A DNA stretch of 64,000 nucleotides, taken from contig CANLSF010000002.1 of the NCBI GenBank assembly GCA_947493695.1, forward strand, positions 1,054,001-1,118,000. The letters run 5' to 3'. A program made the translations under genes and the position numbers. The stretch comes from an uncultured Kiloniellaceae bacterium. Its GTDB lineage: Bacteria > Pseudomonadota > Alphaproteobacteria > Kiloniellales > Kiloniellaceae. This document shows positions 18,143-27,130 of this stretch, one piece after another. The notes under the pieces were generated by a model. That model did no database searches, had not been told where the DNA came from, and saw nothing but the letters and a program-made list of their open reading frames with translations. The stretch's first letter is position 1; each line of letters begins with the position of its first letter.

Positions 18143-20251
18143 TTATTGTCTCTGAGGCGTGAGCGCTGCCGCGGATTTGGCCAGCCGCACCAGATTGATA
18201 AATTCAGCGCGATAGCCGAAGGGATCTTCACCCTTGGCGGACTGCGCCAGATCAATTACATGGTCGTATGAAAAGTCTCCCGTGTAACGCCCCCCGCGCA
18301 GGACCTGTCCAAAGCCGGCGACGGCCGCTGCAAAGCGTGTGGACTGCGGGGCTTGGCCGACAGATGTCACTTCAGATGCACGCGTGATGGCGGTTGACGT
18401 CAAGGTGCTGCTGTCACTGTCCGGCAGTTTGTAACGAATCTTCAGGAAGCCATATTCGTTATTTTTGTCCGGGCTGTTGTTTGTTGTCGTTGCAGGGCGC
18501 TCGGACTGGTAGCGCAGATCGTCTACCTGCTGTCCGGGCGAACCGGCAGGTGTGATTTCATAGAGTGCAGTCACAGTATGACCGGCACCTATGTCACCAG
18601 CATCAACCTTGTCATTGTTGAAGTCTTCCCGGTTCAGCATACGGGTTTCGTAACCGATCAGGCGGTATTCGCTCACCATGGCCGGATTGAACTCCAGTTG
18701 CAGCTTTACGTCCTTGGCAATGGTGAAGAGCGTGGAACCGGCTTCTTCGACCAGAACCTTGCGGGCCTCGCCGAGCGTATCGATGTAGGCAGCATTGCCG
18801 TTGCCGTTCTGCGCCAGGGTCTGCATCAGCTCATCATTGTAGTTGCCGTGACCGAATCCCAGTACGGAGAGAGTTACTCCGGTCTTTCGTTTGCGCTCGA
18901 CGAAGCTCTTCAGTTCCTCGGTATCGGAAATACCGACATTGAAGTCACCGTCCGTCGCCAGGATCACCCGATTGACTCCGCTCTCATCAAGCTGGCGTTC
19001 CGCGAGCTGATAGGCCTGACGGATGCCCTCCGCGCCCGCTGTCGATCCGCCTGCGCTCAGACGGTCGAGGGCGGCGAGGATCTTGTTTTTATCGGCAGCC
19101 TCTGTTGGCTCCAGAACCGTCCCGGCAGAACCTGCATAGGCAACGATCGCGACCGTGTCGTCGGGTTTGAGCGAAGACAGCAGCAGCTTGAAGGAATTGC
19201 GCAGCAGCGGAAGCTTGTCCGGCGCATTCATCGAACCCGAAGTATCGATCAGAAAGACCAGATTGGCCTTCGGCGCATCTGTCCTGGGCAGCTCATACCC
19301 CTTGATGCCGATCCGCAGCAGTTTGGTATCCACATTCCAGGGCGACGGCATGATCGAGATGTTCGCCTTGAAGGGTTCCGCACGGTCCTCGGGGACATCG
19401 TAGTTGTAATCAAAGTAGTTAATCAGCTCCTCAACACGGACCGCATCTTTTTGCGGCAAAACACTGCGGTTCAGCGCACCGCGCACAAAAGCATAGGATG
19501 CGGTATCGACGTCCACTGAGAAGGTGGAGACCGGTTCCTGCGTTACAATCTTGAGCGGATTAGGAACGATGTTCGAAAAACTATCGCGCCCCTGATCCTG
19601 GTAGTGAGGGACCACGAACTCATTGCTTTCTTGGCTCCGCTTGATCCTCGCCTGTTGAGGAGAAAAGGCAAGCCGCTGGCTCTCTTCGGACAAAATTGCC
19701 TGCCCGGCGGTACGACCGACCGCCGCCGCAGGAACACCACCTCTCGCCAAGGCCTCAATCTTAGGCTTCGACGCGGCCACTGACGGCTCTGGTTCGGGCG
19801 CTGGTGCAAGCTCTGGCCCTGTTGCCCGGGTCGCTGGTGGCGCTGCATTCGGTTGGGCCGCATCCGGCAGGGCCGCAAGTTCTTCCTTATCAGCAGGCAA
19901 GCGCGTCTCATCAATTTCGTACTTGGACGCTGCCGGGATCAAAACCTGTTCGATCTGATCCACATTCACGATCACAAAAGCCAGGGCGGCGAGGCTAACG
20001 CCGCCGGCCAGGGTGTATCGTAGATTCAAAGGGGCAAAATTCATCATCGGTTTCCTCTTGAGTGCGGTTAGCAAGTTCATGCTTCGCTCTCTAAGACGCG
20101 CACCGATGCCGGATCCTTGGCGGATTTCTGCATTTTCTTTTTGAAACTGCTCCATGGCCGCTTGCATGACCGCCTGCCGCGCGGCGTCATCGGGCCGGAG
20201 GGTTTCCTGACGCCGGAAGGCCTGTTTCATTCTTTCCAGTTCGTCGCTCAT
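18143..20251 (-). CDS. Membrane-anchored von Willebrand A (YfbK-type) protein
   Basis: A 702-residue protein. The first 75 residues are cytoplasmic and charged, then one membrane helix (about 78-97, YTLAGGVSLAALAFVIVNV), a Pro/Ala-rich linker (about 120-165), and a YfbK-like N-domain with FSVDVDTASYAFVRGALNR. The VWA domain carries a complete MIDAS motif (DTSGSMNAPDKL, about residue 338, with later Thr and Asp residues), followed by a C-terminal DUF3520-type domain. The gene overlaps the upstream ECF sigma gene by ATGA. That coupling and the short cytosolic N-terminus make it a candidate membrane regulator of the sigma factor, but no classic anti-sigma motif is clear. Confidence 0.88.
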   Translation of the reverse strand: MSDELERMKQAFRRQETLRPDDAARQAVMQAAMEQFQKENAEIRQGSGIGARLRERSMNLLTALKRKPMMNFAPLNLRYTLAGGVSLAALAFVIVNVDQIEQVLIPAASKYEIDETRLPADKEELAALPDAAQPNAAPPATRATGPELAPAPEPEPSVAASKPKIEALARGGVPAAAVGRTAGQAILSEESQRLAFSPQQARIKRSQESNEFVVPHYQDQGRDSFSNIVPNPLKIVTQEPVSTFSVDVDTASYAFVRGALNRSVLPQKDAVRVEELINYFDYNYDVPEDRAEPFKANISIMPSPWNVDTKLLRIGIKGYELPRTDAPKANLVFLIDTSGSMNAPDKLPLLRNSFKLLLSSLKPDDTVAIVAYAGSAGTVLEPTEAADKNKILAALDRLSAGGSTAGAEGIRQAYQLAERQLDESGVNRVILATDGDFNVGISDTEELKSFVERKRKTGVTLSVLGFGHGNYNDELMQTLAQNGNGNAAYIDTLGEARKVLVEEAGSTLFTIAKDVKLQLEFNPAMVSEYRLIGYETRMLNREDFNNDKVDAGDIGAGHTVTALYEITPAGSPGQQVDDLRYQSERPATTTNNSPDKNNEYGFLKIRYKLPDSDSSTLTSTAITRASEVTSVGQAPQSTRFAAAVAGFGQVLRGGRYTGDFSYDHVIDLAQSAKGEDPFGYRAEFINLVRLAKSAAALTPQRQ

Positions 20252-20787
20252 GCTTCCGCTTTCACCAGGGCTTTGAGTTCCTTGCGCAGTTCATGCATGC
20301 GCCAGGACACGGTTGATTCCTTGATCTCCAGAATATCGGCAGCCTCTGCGTGTGTAAGGCCCTCCGCCAGAACCAGCACCGCGGTCTCGCGCAAATCCCT
20401 CCCGACACGCTGCAGGGCGTCATAAAGCCAACTCAGCTCCTTCGCAGCCTCGGCCTCCGCACCTCGCGTCAGCTCAGAAACCTCTCCATAGGCGGCATGC
20501 AGTCGGCTGGTGGCGCTTTGCCGCCGATGATGGTCCTGCGCCGCGTTGACAACGATCCGGTAGAGCCAGGTGGTAAAGCGCGCCTCGCCCTTGAAGGAAC
20601 GTAGTTTGCCGGCAAGAGAGGTGCAGACGGCCTGGGCGATATCTTCGGCATCCTCGCGCATGCCGGTAAAGCGAAAGGCGATACGGTAAATACCGTCATA
20701 ATGCCGCTCCAGCAGCACCTTAAATGCCGCCGGATCGCCATTGCCCGCTTGCAAGGCCAGCTCGCTATCACTCGTGTTCATGCGCAT
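20248..20787 (-). CDS. ECF-type RNA polymerase sigma factor
   Basis: A 179-residue sigma-70-family factor. Region 2 is present (GDPAAFKVLLERHYDGIYRIAFRFTG, then REDAEDIAQAV and ARFTTWLYRIVVNAAQDHHRR). Region 4 follows (LRETAVLVLAEGLTHAEAADILEIKESTVSWRMHELRK). There are no regions 1 or 3, which defines the extracytoplasmic-function group. It is translated with the VWA membrane protein that follows (ATGA overlap), so the pair probably forms one signalling unit. The start is the ATG at 20787, with a second ATG two codons later; the ribosome-binding site is weak. The 229-bp region upstream shows no clear recognisable ECF promoter to me. Confidence 0.93.
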   Translation of the reverse strand: MRMNTSDSELALQAGNGDPAAFKVLLERHYDGIYRIAFRFTGMREDAEDIAQAVCTSLAGKLRSFKGEARFTTWLYRIVVNAAQDHHRRQSATSRLHAAYGEVSELTRGAEAEAAKELSWLYDALQRVGRDLRETAVLVLAEGLTHAEAADILEIKESTVSWRMHELRKELKALVKAEA

Positions 20788-21016
20788 ATTCAGTCATTAG
20801 ACGCAGGAAGACGGCAAATCCTTGGCAAAATTCTGAAAAAAAATGCGTATCGAAGAAAATAGACTCTTCTGCTGGAGCACAACCCCAGGAAATTCGCCGA
20901 AAAAAATTAATCAAGGCGCGATACAATTTTTGGACCAGGCACGACAAGCATATAAATTCAGTCCGCAAAAAGCCGTCTCAAATGCAATCAGTTGGATGCA
21001 TTTACGCACTTCCTGC

Positions 21017-21937
21017 TTAGAATTTTCCTGATCTCCGTCGTGTCTGCAGATCTTCTTCACCCCGTTCAGGATCAACGCACTCCGGAAGCGTAGGCTGAAA
21101 GACGGATGCAAAGCACTCCCGCAACCACTTGATGGCCGCCTGAACGCGCTGTGTCTCAACCGTATCATGACAAACATGAATATAAAGCACCCGCTCTATT
21201 GCAGGCTCGTCTGCGTTGATCCGAACGAGACCTTCATCTGATTCCGCCAGACACATCGGCAATAAGCCTTTCCCAACACCGGCACGAACAGCATTCAACA
21301 AGACGCCTGCATCGGTTGAAGAAAAGCGCGTAGGGCCCTCACGCCTCTTTAAACGTCGTTTGGCACGTTCGACCAGGAGAGACGCCGTCTTTCCGTCGCT
21401 TAAAGATACCCATCCGGGATCACGGCCTACTGAGTTGCGGGCGCAATAGAATGCGTACGGAACACTGCCGAGGGAAATTCGAAACGCGCCCTCCTGCGGC
21501 TCTTCGTCAAACCAGAGAGACAAGGATACATCTCCTTGCACCAGGTGCGCTGCGGGGCACGCGACCGTCTGCAGTTCGATCTGAGGATATGCATTGAGAA
21601 AAGCGGGAACGGCTACCTCGGCAAGGCGACTGACTATCCAGGTGTCGCCGGCCAGACGAACGGTCCCGGCGGGACTCTGTTCCGATTCGGTCACAGCGTC
21701 GACCAGTAGCTCGATCTTGTTTTGCACTTCGGCGACGTGGCCAATCGCAACCCGCCCCGCGTCGGTCAAAACGAACCCCGTTTTCGTTCGCACGAAAAGC
21801 ATGATGCCCAATTCGGCCTCAAGAGAAGAAAGTCGGCGACCAGCCGTGGAGGTATCCACACCAAGTTTTTTAGCCGCCCGCGTCAGCGACCCGGCCCGGC
21901 TGATCGCCAACGCCACTTTCAGATTGTTCCAATCCAT
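21017..21937 (-). CDS. LysR-family transcriptional regulator
   Basis: A 306-residue LysR regulator starting MDWNNLKVALAISRAGSLTRAAKKLGVDTSTAGRRLSSLEAELG, which holds the helix-turn-helix. The effector-binding domain is shorter in identifiable motifs. This subclass (opening with MDWN/MDWDNL) is usually found as a solitary regulator. The ATG at 21937 is preferred over one six codons upstream because the family begins there. The C-terminal tail after about residue 285 is polar and probably disordered. The target is unknown. The ornithine-cyclodeaminase-family gene on the same strand lies upstream, 130 bases away. Confidence 0.85.
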   Translation of the reverse strand: MDWNNLKVALAISRAGSLTRAAKKLGVDTSTAGRRLSSLEAELGIMLFVRTKTGFVLTDAGRVAIGHVAEVQNKIELLVDAVTESEQSPAGTVRLAGDTWIVSRLAEVAVPAFLNAYPQIELQTVACPAAHLVQGDVSLSLWFDEEPQEGAFRISLGSVPYAFYCARNSVGRDPGWVSLSDGKTASLLVERAKRRLKRREGPTRFSSTDAGVLLNAVRAGVGKGLLPMCLAESDEGLVRINADEPAIERVLYIHVCHDTVETQRVQAAIKWLRECFASVFQPTLPECVDPERGEEDLQTRRRSGKF

Positions 21938-22067
21938 TATCGATGCCTCTCGCACGCTTCAGGCTGATTAAAAGAGCTGTTTTTTTCCTTCTCATGGCCT
22001 GCCAAAGCGCCGAGAGAAGCATGGCGTCGGCCACTCGAAACACTGAACGTGACGCACATAGAACGGT

Positions 22068-23006
22068 CTAAAAAGTTACAGCTGCAGGAACGCCAGAAGC
22101 CAAGGCGTTGCGATAAACCAGTTCGGCAGCGACAAGGTCCTCCATGGCTATCCCCATTGCCTTGTAAACCGTGATTTCCTCAGCATTGGAGCGCATTGGC
22201 GCCCGACCGATGAGGGCATCGCCGAATTTGATTGCCGCGCGCCGATCGACTGCCTGTAGCTCCCCGCATCCCACCGGCGGTGGCTCGAACGCCGCGTCGT
22301 CTTCCACATAAAGCTTATGGTCACGTGCGAGCGCCACCGGCAATTCACCTTGGGGCGGCGCATATCCGACGGAAGTGACATGTGTTCCCGCTTGAACCCA
22401 ATCAGAAGCGATCACCGGTTCATAGGCATGGGTTGCGAGGCAAACAACGTCGGATCGCCGCACTGCAGTCTCTATATCTTCAACCGCCTGAACTCCGGCG
22501 TATCCTTGAGCCAACGATTGCGCATCATCAAAGTGCAAAGAGCCGACAAGAATCTCATCGAAGTCACGGGCCATTGGAAGAAGGCGAAGGTGCTCACGTC
22601 CCTGAACACCCGCGCCGATGACCGTGACGACCTTCGCATCTGACCGCGCGAGCTCGCGAACCGACAACACAGCGGCCGCAGCAGTCCGAATGCCGGTAAT
22701 GTAGGTACCGTCCATCACGCACATCGGCTTTCCCGTAGCCGAATCGTAAAGATTGATCATCGCCAGATGGTTCGGCAGGTTCTTACGGAGATTCTCCTCG
22801 AAGACACACACAGTCTTGACCATCATCTGCGCCCCTTCGCGCCAGGCCGGCATCGCAAGCATAAAACCTCGCTCAGGCACCTTGATTTCGGGACGTGCGG
22901 GCGCTTGGATTTCTCCCCACGCCATTGATCGGAAGCCGGAAGCCAAACCATCCAACAAAGCAGGCAGGCTGAGCCTCTGCATGACCTCGGTTTCACTGAG
23001 TGTCAT
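22068..23006 (-). CDS. Ornithine cyclodeaminase / mu-crystallin family dehydrogenase
   Basis: A 312-residue protein of the OCD/mu-crystallin fold. It has an N-terminal substrate domain with VKTVCVFEENLRKNLPNHLAMINLYD and GTYITGIRTAAAAVLS (substrate Arg and Lys), and a Rossmann NAD(P) site VTVIGAGVQGREHL. The family includes ornithine cyclodeaminase, alanine dehydrogenase and delta-1-pyrroline-2-carboxylate reductase; the sequence does not settle which reaction. A divergent LysR gene next door probably controls it. An ATG at 23069 would add 21 residues that do not look conserved, so I prefer 23006. Confidence 0.85.
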   Translation of the reverse strand: MTLSETEVMQRLSLPALLDGLASGFRSMAWGEIQAPARPEIKVPERGFMLAMPAWREGAQMMVKTVCVFEENLRKNLPNHLAMINLYDSATGKPMCVMDGTYITGIRTAAAAVLSVRELARSDAKVVTVIGAGVQGREHLRLLPMARDFDEILVGSLHFDDAQSLAQGYAGVQAVEDIETAVRRSDVVCLATHAYEPVIASDWVQAGTHVTSVGYAPPQGELPVALARDHKLYVEDDAAFEPPPVGCGELQAVDRRAAIKFGDALIGRAPMRSNAEEITVYKAMGIAMEDLVAAELVYRNALASGVPAAVTF

Positions 23007-23194
23007 AACTTTTAAGTCTCCCTTCACGATTTCGGCCGCGCGGAGAGGTGACGAATCAGATGCAAACATTGCTAGGAAATTCCTGTTTTCTTTATAATTT
23101 GCAGATTTTTATGGGCTTTGAAGGCTATGAAGAGACATAATGGTGTGATCCGCAAACAACTTTAATTCGCCAACTCATAACCTTTGGTAATGAT

Positions 23195-24076
23195 ATGCCA
23201 AACCGGCGCCTTCCGCCCTTCGCTGCTCTGCGAGCTTTTGAAGCCGTGGCGCGCACTCTCAGTTTTACAGGCGCCGCCCGGGAACTCGGCGTGACACAGG
23301 CCGCGGTAAGTCGGCAGGTTCGCGTTTTGGAACAGGAACTGGGCATTCGCCTCGTTGAGCGTCATGCCGCGCACAACACGCTCTCCCTCGCCGGGGAAAC
23401 GCTCTCTGCCGCCCTTCGTGACGGCATGGACAGAATGGAAGCAGGTGTTCGGGCCGTCTCGTCGCAACCTGGACAAAGAGTCCTGACAGTCAGTGTTGCC
23501 CCGTTCTTTTCAGCCAACTGGCTCACGCCCAGGATCATGCGTTTTATAGAGGCTAATCCGGAGATAGACCTAAGACTGCATCACTCTTACCAGCCACCGG
23601 ATTATCGTCGCGATCAAATCGACCTCGGCATCAATTGGGGTCACGGCAACTGGCCGGGCGTTGAAGCTGAAAAGGTGCTGGATGGATCTCTGACGCCAAT
23701 ATGCTCACCGGACTTCCTCAAAGACGATACAAAAACCTTGAAGCCGGATAGTCTTATCCAACAGCCTCTCTTCTACGAATTTCGTCAGAAAGACTGGACA
23801 GACTGGTTTCAGGCTGCCGGGATAACGCTATCCGAAGCGCCTGCCGCGACCAGAATCAACGACTCCAATGCGCTGCGACGCATCGCTTTGGAGGGGCACG
23901 GGATCACACTTTTCTTTCGCTCTCTGGCAGAGGACGATCTGAAGATCGGACGCGTGATCCAACCCTTCAATGTGAACATCGACACAGGCGATCATTATTT
24001 CCTGAATTTTCCCTCCGACCGGGAGCTATCCGCTGGTGGAAAACGCTTCCGAAGATGGCTGCGTTCAGAACTCTGA
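23195..24076 (+). CDS. LysR-family regulator, GcvA-like
   Basis: A 293-residue LysR regulator opening with RLPPFAALRAFEAVARTLSFTGAARELGVTQAAVSRQVRVLEQELG, the hallmark of the GcvA/AmpR-like branch. The binding domain begins with LTVSVAPFFSANWLTPRIMRF. It is transcribed away from the ornithine-cyclodeaminase-family gene across an AT-rich gap of 125-190 bases, depending on that gene's start. The standard reading is that it regulates that gene in response to an amino acid. It converges on the membrane gene at 24085 with eight bases between. Confidence 0.88.
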   Translation: MPNRRLPPFAALRAFEAVARTLSFTGAARELGVTQAAVSRQVRVLEQELGIRLVERHAAHNTLSLAGETLSAALRDGMDRMEAGVRAVSSQPGQRVLTVSVAPFFSANWLTPRIMRFIEANPEIDLRLHHSYQPPDYRRDQIDLGINWGHGNWPGVEAEKVLDGSLTPICSPDFLKDDTKTLKPDSLIQQPLFYEFRQKDWTDWFQAAGITLSEAPAATRINDSNALRRIALEGHGITLFFRSLAEDDLKIGRVIQPFNVNIDTGDHYFLNFPSDRELSAGGKRFRRWLRSEL

Positions 24077-24084
24077 AGCTGTCT

Positions 24085-24471
24085 TTACACGGAATAGAGA
24101 TTTACCAGCCAGATCATTACCAGCACGGTTCCGATTGAAAAAACCCAGGTTCCGCCAATGATGACCCACCGCCGATTGATACCCCGGCGCCGCGCAGATC
24201 TGTCGGCGAGCTGCGCAAGAGCGGCGAAGAGCCATTGAATAATCAGAAAGTTCCGGACTCGCGAATCACCGGCATCATAATTGCCGTCAGCAAGCAGCGA
24301 GGGTGGCGCCAGATGAAACCAGACGAAATAGGCAATTGCCAGCCCGACACCCCCCCAAATTAATAAAAAATAGCGGTTGTCGCTGAATGCGAGAGGTAAG
24401 AAATAAACCACCGCGACAGTCAGGACAAAAATGAGCAGAAGAAGTCCCAAAAGACTCGAAGTCGGTGCCAT
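24085..24471 (-). CDS. Small four-helix membrane protein at the end of the AAA cluster
   Basis: A 128-residue protein with membrane segments at about 6-26, 33-52, 72-90 and 103-125, and a basic loop (ADRSARRRGINRRW) between the last two. I do not recognise a family. It is the last gene in a run of seven minus-strand genes (31376 down to 24085), separated from the DUF1523 gene by 163 bases, so membership in that operon is probable but less certain than for the others. GAGAGAG lies about 12 bases before the ATG. Confidence 0.6.
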   Translation of the reverse strand: MAPTSSLLGLLLLIFVLTVAVVYFLPLAFSDNRYFLLIWGGVGLAIAYFVWFHLAPPSLLADGNYDAGDSRVRNFLIIQWLFAALAQLADRSARRRGINRRWVIIGGTWVFSIGTVLVMIWLVNLYSV

Positions 24472-24634
24472 CTCGTTTCGTCTCTCTCTTCAAGCTGACG
24501 CCGCTTCCGGCAACTGCGAAACGGTTATCAGTCCGCACCGGTTCGAAGCTTCGTCAAAGCGACTTTCAGATGAGTCGTATCCGATCGGAGAATCGTTCAA
24601 TCTTTTTGATCGGCACGTTCAGAATGAAGAGAGG

Positions 24635-25327
24635 CTAGCGGCGCGGATAACGCTTCTTATCCTTCGGTCGCCAGGTGTCCAGCCATCTTTGCCAGCACCC
24701 ATAAACTCCGGTTGCTTGTTGTTTGATCTCCTCCGCACTGCTCTCCGCCGCATCCCGGTAAGCCGCGGTTTCCTCCTCGAACTGATCGACCAGTGGATCG
24801 ACATGGCGTTCGCGCAAGCGGGCCAGGAAGGCTAAGACGATCCATATCAGCCCTCCCATCCCAATCAGAAAAACGATATTGAACCAGGGGATCGGCGTGT
24901 AATCAGGGCCGTCCACCTGCTCAATATCCACCGCGTTCGGGAACATGGAGAAAATCTGGATGCGCCAGCCGTAGTGAGTGACCACGACCCACTTGGGGTT
25001 TTCAGAATTCGAGGTCAGGTTCTGCGCCTTGGCCTGCACGTTGCCGCTGTCGAATTTGAAGTACCAGGGGAAGCCCCAGTCGGTTTCCTCGTTGCGGTAC
25101 ACTCTGGGTTTACCGTTTTCCCAGACCGCGTTGACGAAGCGTACGTCGCGGGTGTTACGGGCGGTGTTTCCATCGCCCTCCTCCACGAAGTCGCGGCTTA
25201 CCACGTCCATGCGCTTGACGTCGGTTCCCACGATCCGAACCACATCCTTCGAGGGCAGATAGAAGTTCAGAAAGACCGTTACCAACAGAACCAGCAGGGC
25301 CAGCAGTGCGTATTTCACCAGGCGCAT
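24635..25327 (-). CDS. DUF1523-family membrane protein of the AAA cluster
   Basis: A 230-residue DUF1523 protein. It has an N-terminal membrane helix (LVKYALLALLVLLVTVFLNFYLP), then a conserved periplasmic domain with DVVRIVGTDVKR, NTARNTRDVRFVNAV and ETDWGFPWYFKFDSGNVQAKAQ. A second membrane helix follows (about 148-168, PIPWFNIVFLIGMGGLIWIVLAF), and the cytoplasmic tail is charged and coiled-coil-like, ending in basic residues. The family has no known function. The ATG at 25327 follows AAGGATCC; a TTG lies two codons upstream. It starts 15 bases after the stop of the 89-residue gene. Confidence 0.8.
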   Translation of the reverse strand: MRLVKYALLALLVLLVTVFLNFYLPSKDVVRIVGTDVKRMDVVSRDFVEEGDGNTARNTRDVRFVNAVWENGKPRVYRNEETDWGFPWYFKFDSGNVQAKAQNLTSNSENPKWVVVTHYGWRIQIFSMFPNAVDIEQVDGPDYTPIPWFNIVFLIGMGGLIWIVLAFLARLRERHVDPLVDQFEEETAAYRDAAESSAEEIKQQATGVYGCWQRWLDTWRPKDKKRYPRR

Positions 25328-25342
25328 GTTCAAGGATCCTTC

Positions 25343-25612
25343 TCAGGTAAAGTCGGCAATGTAGATCAGCAGTACCGCGAGCCCGATCGGCAGGAGAAAA
25401 ATACCCAGCAGCAGCTTCTTGGTCAGCGAGCTCTCATACTTCGCCATCCCGCGCGCCACGTAACTCTCGCGATCATTGGCACGGACCTGGCCGCTGTCGA
25501 AGCGATCCTTGAGTTCGCGCTCCCGATTCCAGCGGAAATACTTCGATAACAGCAGGTAAATGACTGTCAGGATACCAAACAGAAAAACCAGTCTGATCAA
25601 TAAACCCAGCAT
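25343..25612 (-). CDS. Small two-helix membrane protein of the AAA cluster
   Basis: An 89-residue protein with a membrane helix at each end (about 3-22 and 68-86) around a charged cytosolic segment of some 40 residues. Its ATG overlaps the stop codon of the DUF6638 gene (TAATG), so it is translationally coupled to it. I know no function. Its topology, two helices with a charged loop, would suit an anchor for the soluble AAA machinery. Confidence 0.7.
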   Translation of the reverse strand: MLGLLIRLVFLFGILTVIYLLLSKYFRWNRERELKDRFDSGQVRANDRESYVARGMAKYESSLTKKLLLGIFLLPIGLAVLLIYIADFT

Positions 25613-27126
25613 TAACGCCTCCCTCCTGTCCTTGGCCCCCAGGGACCGGCATTCACATTCGATCGGACACGAGGCTTGGATCCCGACTGCGGGCGGGGGT
25701 TCTGCATGGGAATCGCTACGGGCTTGTCCGGTGTCTCCGGCAGTGTCCCTGACGACGGCACTGAGCCTCCCTCGCGGGCCCGAAGCACCGCATCCTCACT
25801 GGAGTCCTCTTCGAGATGCAGGTCTTCCTCGTCCGGCGGCACGACCGCGTCCATGCCCGGCTCGGGACCGTAAAGCGCGTCGCGCACGCCACGTTTGTCG
25901 ATCGCGTATTCCTTGGCCAGAAACTCGGCCACATAGGCGCGTTTGGCATCTCCCCATTCGCGGTAATGCAGATAAAAACGGTCCTTGTTGCAGATGAAGA
26001 GCTGGCGAACATCCAGGGGCGTGACATGGGCCAGCAAGTGGTTCACCAGATCCCGGTCGATATGCGATGCCGAGCGCAGGTGATAGAAGTACGCTGTCTC
26101 CTCAGGCTGCAGAGGCGGCCGCGCGCCCTCCTGATCGATTGCCCGCAGCGTGGCCGCGATCTGATGGAATTCTTCCGGCAAGGCATCAAGGTGCCGGTGC
26201 ACGGCAGAGCGCAGATCGTCCCGGGTCAGCTTATCGAGATCGCCGGACGTGCCATTCGACGCCAGATGATCAACAAGGATGAAATCCAGTCGCTGACGCA
26301 AGAGGGCGCGCTCGTCGAGACCACGGGCATCGAAGACATTCTCGACCAGCCGGTTATCCCGAAGGAACTCGGCAAGCGCCTTTGCGTCCTGGATCGATAT
26401 TGCGGTCATATCGGTCGTCGCCGGATCGAAGTCGGCATCGCAATAAATCAGCGCAGGCCTCCGCACGTCCCGAAAGACATAGAGACCACCGAGATGAGAC
26501 GTGAAGAAGTTACCCTTGCGGTAAGACGTCTCGGTCGGCGTGAGCGGATGGCGGGAGACATCACCGACCCGCTCGGCCAGAGCCACCATTTCCTCGACAA
26601 CATCCTCATCCCACCAGGCGCTGTCACTCTCCAGAAATTCCTTGGCCTGCAGGATCAGATTTTCCGCATCGGACACCAGCCCGCGCGGCGTGTTGGCTTC
26701 AACCCGGATACTCCGGATGGTCAGCAGGTCTGCCGGAGACTCGATCCGGTAAACCGAATTCACCAGTTCACCCATCACCGCATCGCGCGCCGTCAGAGCA
26801 AAAAGCACATCCCGGTTATCCTCGATAAACTGCTTGAGGATCGCCCGGCTGGTCGAGAATTTCGCGCCCACCAGCGGACAGGTCGACTGCGCCAGAGTGA
26901 GCAGGATAAATTGCCGATTACAGCCGTTCGGGTTGAGGTAGGTTTCGTCACCGAACTCATCGCCGATTTCCGGAGAGAAGCCCGAAAGATCAATGTGAAA
27001 GGACTCCAGCGCCGTACGGCGCCCGGTCAGCTTTTCCAGAGCGGCGTTGTAGCGCTTAACCTGGGTCGGCGAGGAAACCTCGACCAGGTTGCCATACATC
27101 AGCCCGCGCTCGATCAGCCTCAACAT
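25612..27126 (-). CDS. DUF6638-family protein of the AAA cluster
   Basis: A 504-residue soluble protein that I assign to the uncharacterised family DUF6638. It opens MLRLIERGLMYGNLVEVSSPTQVKRYNAALEKLTG. The main domain (about 40-420) is mixed alpha/beta with no membrane segment. The last 80 residues are low-complexity, acidic, then Pro/Ser/Gly/Arg-rich, and probably disordered. It starts four bases after the AAA ATPase stop codon and its own stop is shared with the next start, so stoichiometric production with the ATPase is likely. No catalytic motif is recognisable. Confidence 0.75.
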   Translation of the reverse strand: MLRLIERGLMYGNLVEVSSPTQVKRYNAALEKLTGRRTALESFHIDLSGFSPEIGDEFGDETYLNPNGCNRQFILLTLAQSTCPLVGAKFSTSRAILKQFIEDNRDVLFALTARDAVMGELVNSVYRIESPADLLTIRSIRVEANTPRGLVSDAENLILQAKEFLESDSAWWDEDVVEEMVALAERVGDVSRHPLTPTETSYRKGNFFTSHLGGLYVFRDVRRPALIYCDADFDPATTDMTAISIQDAKALAEFLRDNRLVENVFDARGLDERALLRQRLDFILVDHLASNGTSGDLDKLTRDDLRSAVHRHLDALPEEFHQIAATLRAIDQEGARPPLQPEETAYFYHLRSASHIDRDLVNHLLAHVTPLDVRQLFICNKDRFYLHYREWGDAKRAYVAEFLAKEYAIDKRGVRDALYGPEPGMDAVVPPDEEDLHLEEDSSEDAVLRAREGGSVPSSGTLPETPDKPVAIPMQNPRPQSGSKPRVRSNVNAGPWGPRTGGRR

Positions 27127-27130
27127 GAAG

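Noticed and set aside
20788-21016. Small frames in the gap upstream of the ECF sigma gene
   Set aside because: AT-rich, short, without ribosome-binding sites or family patterns. Treated as promoter region.
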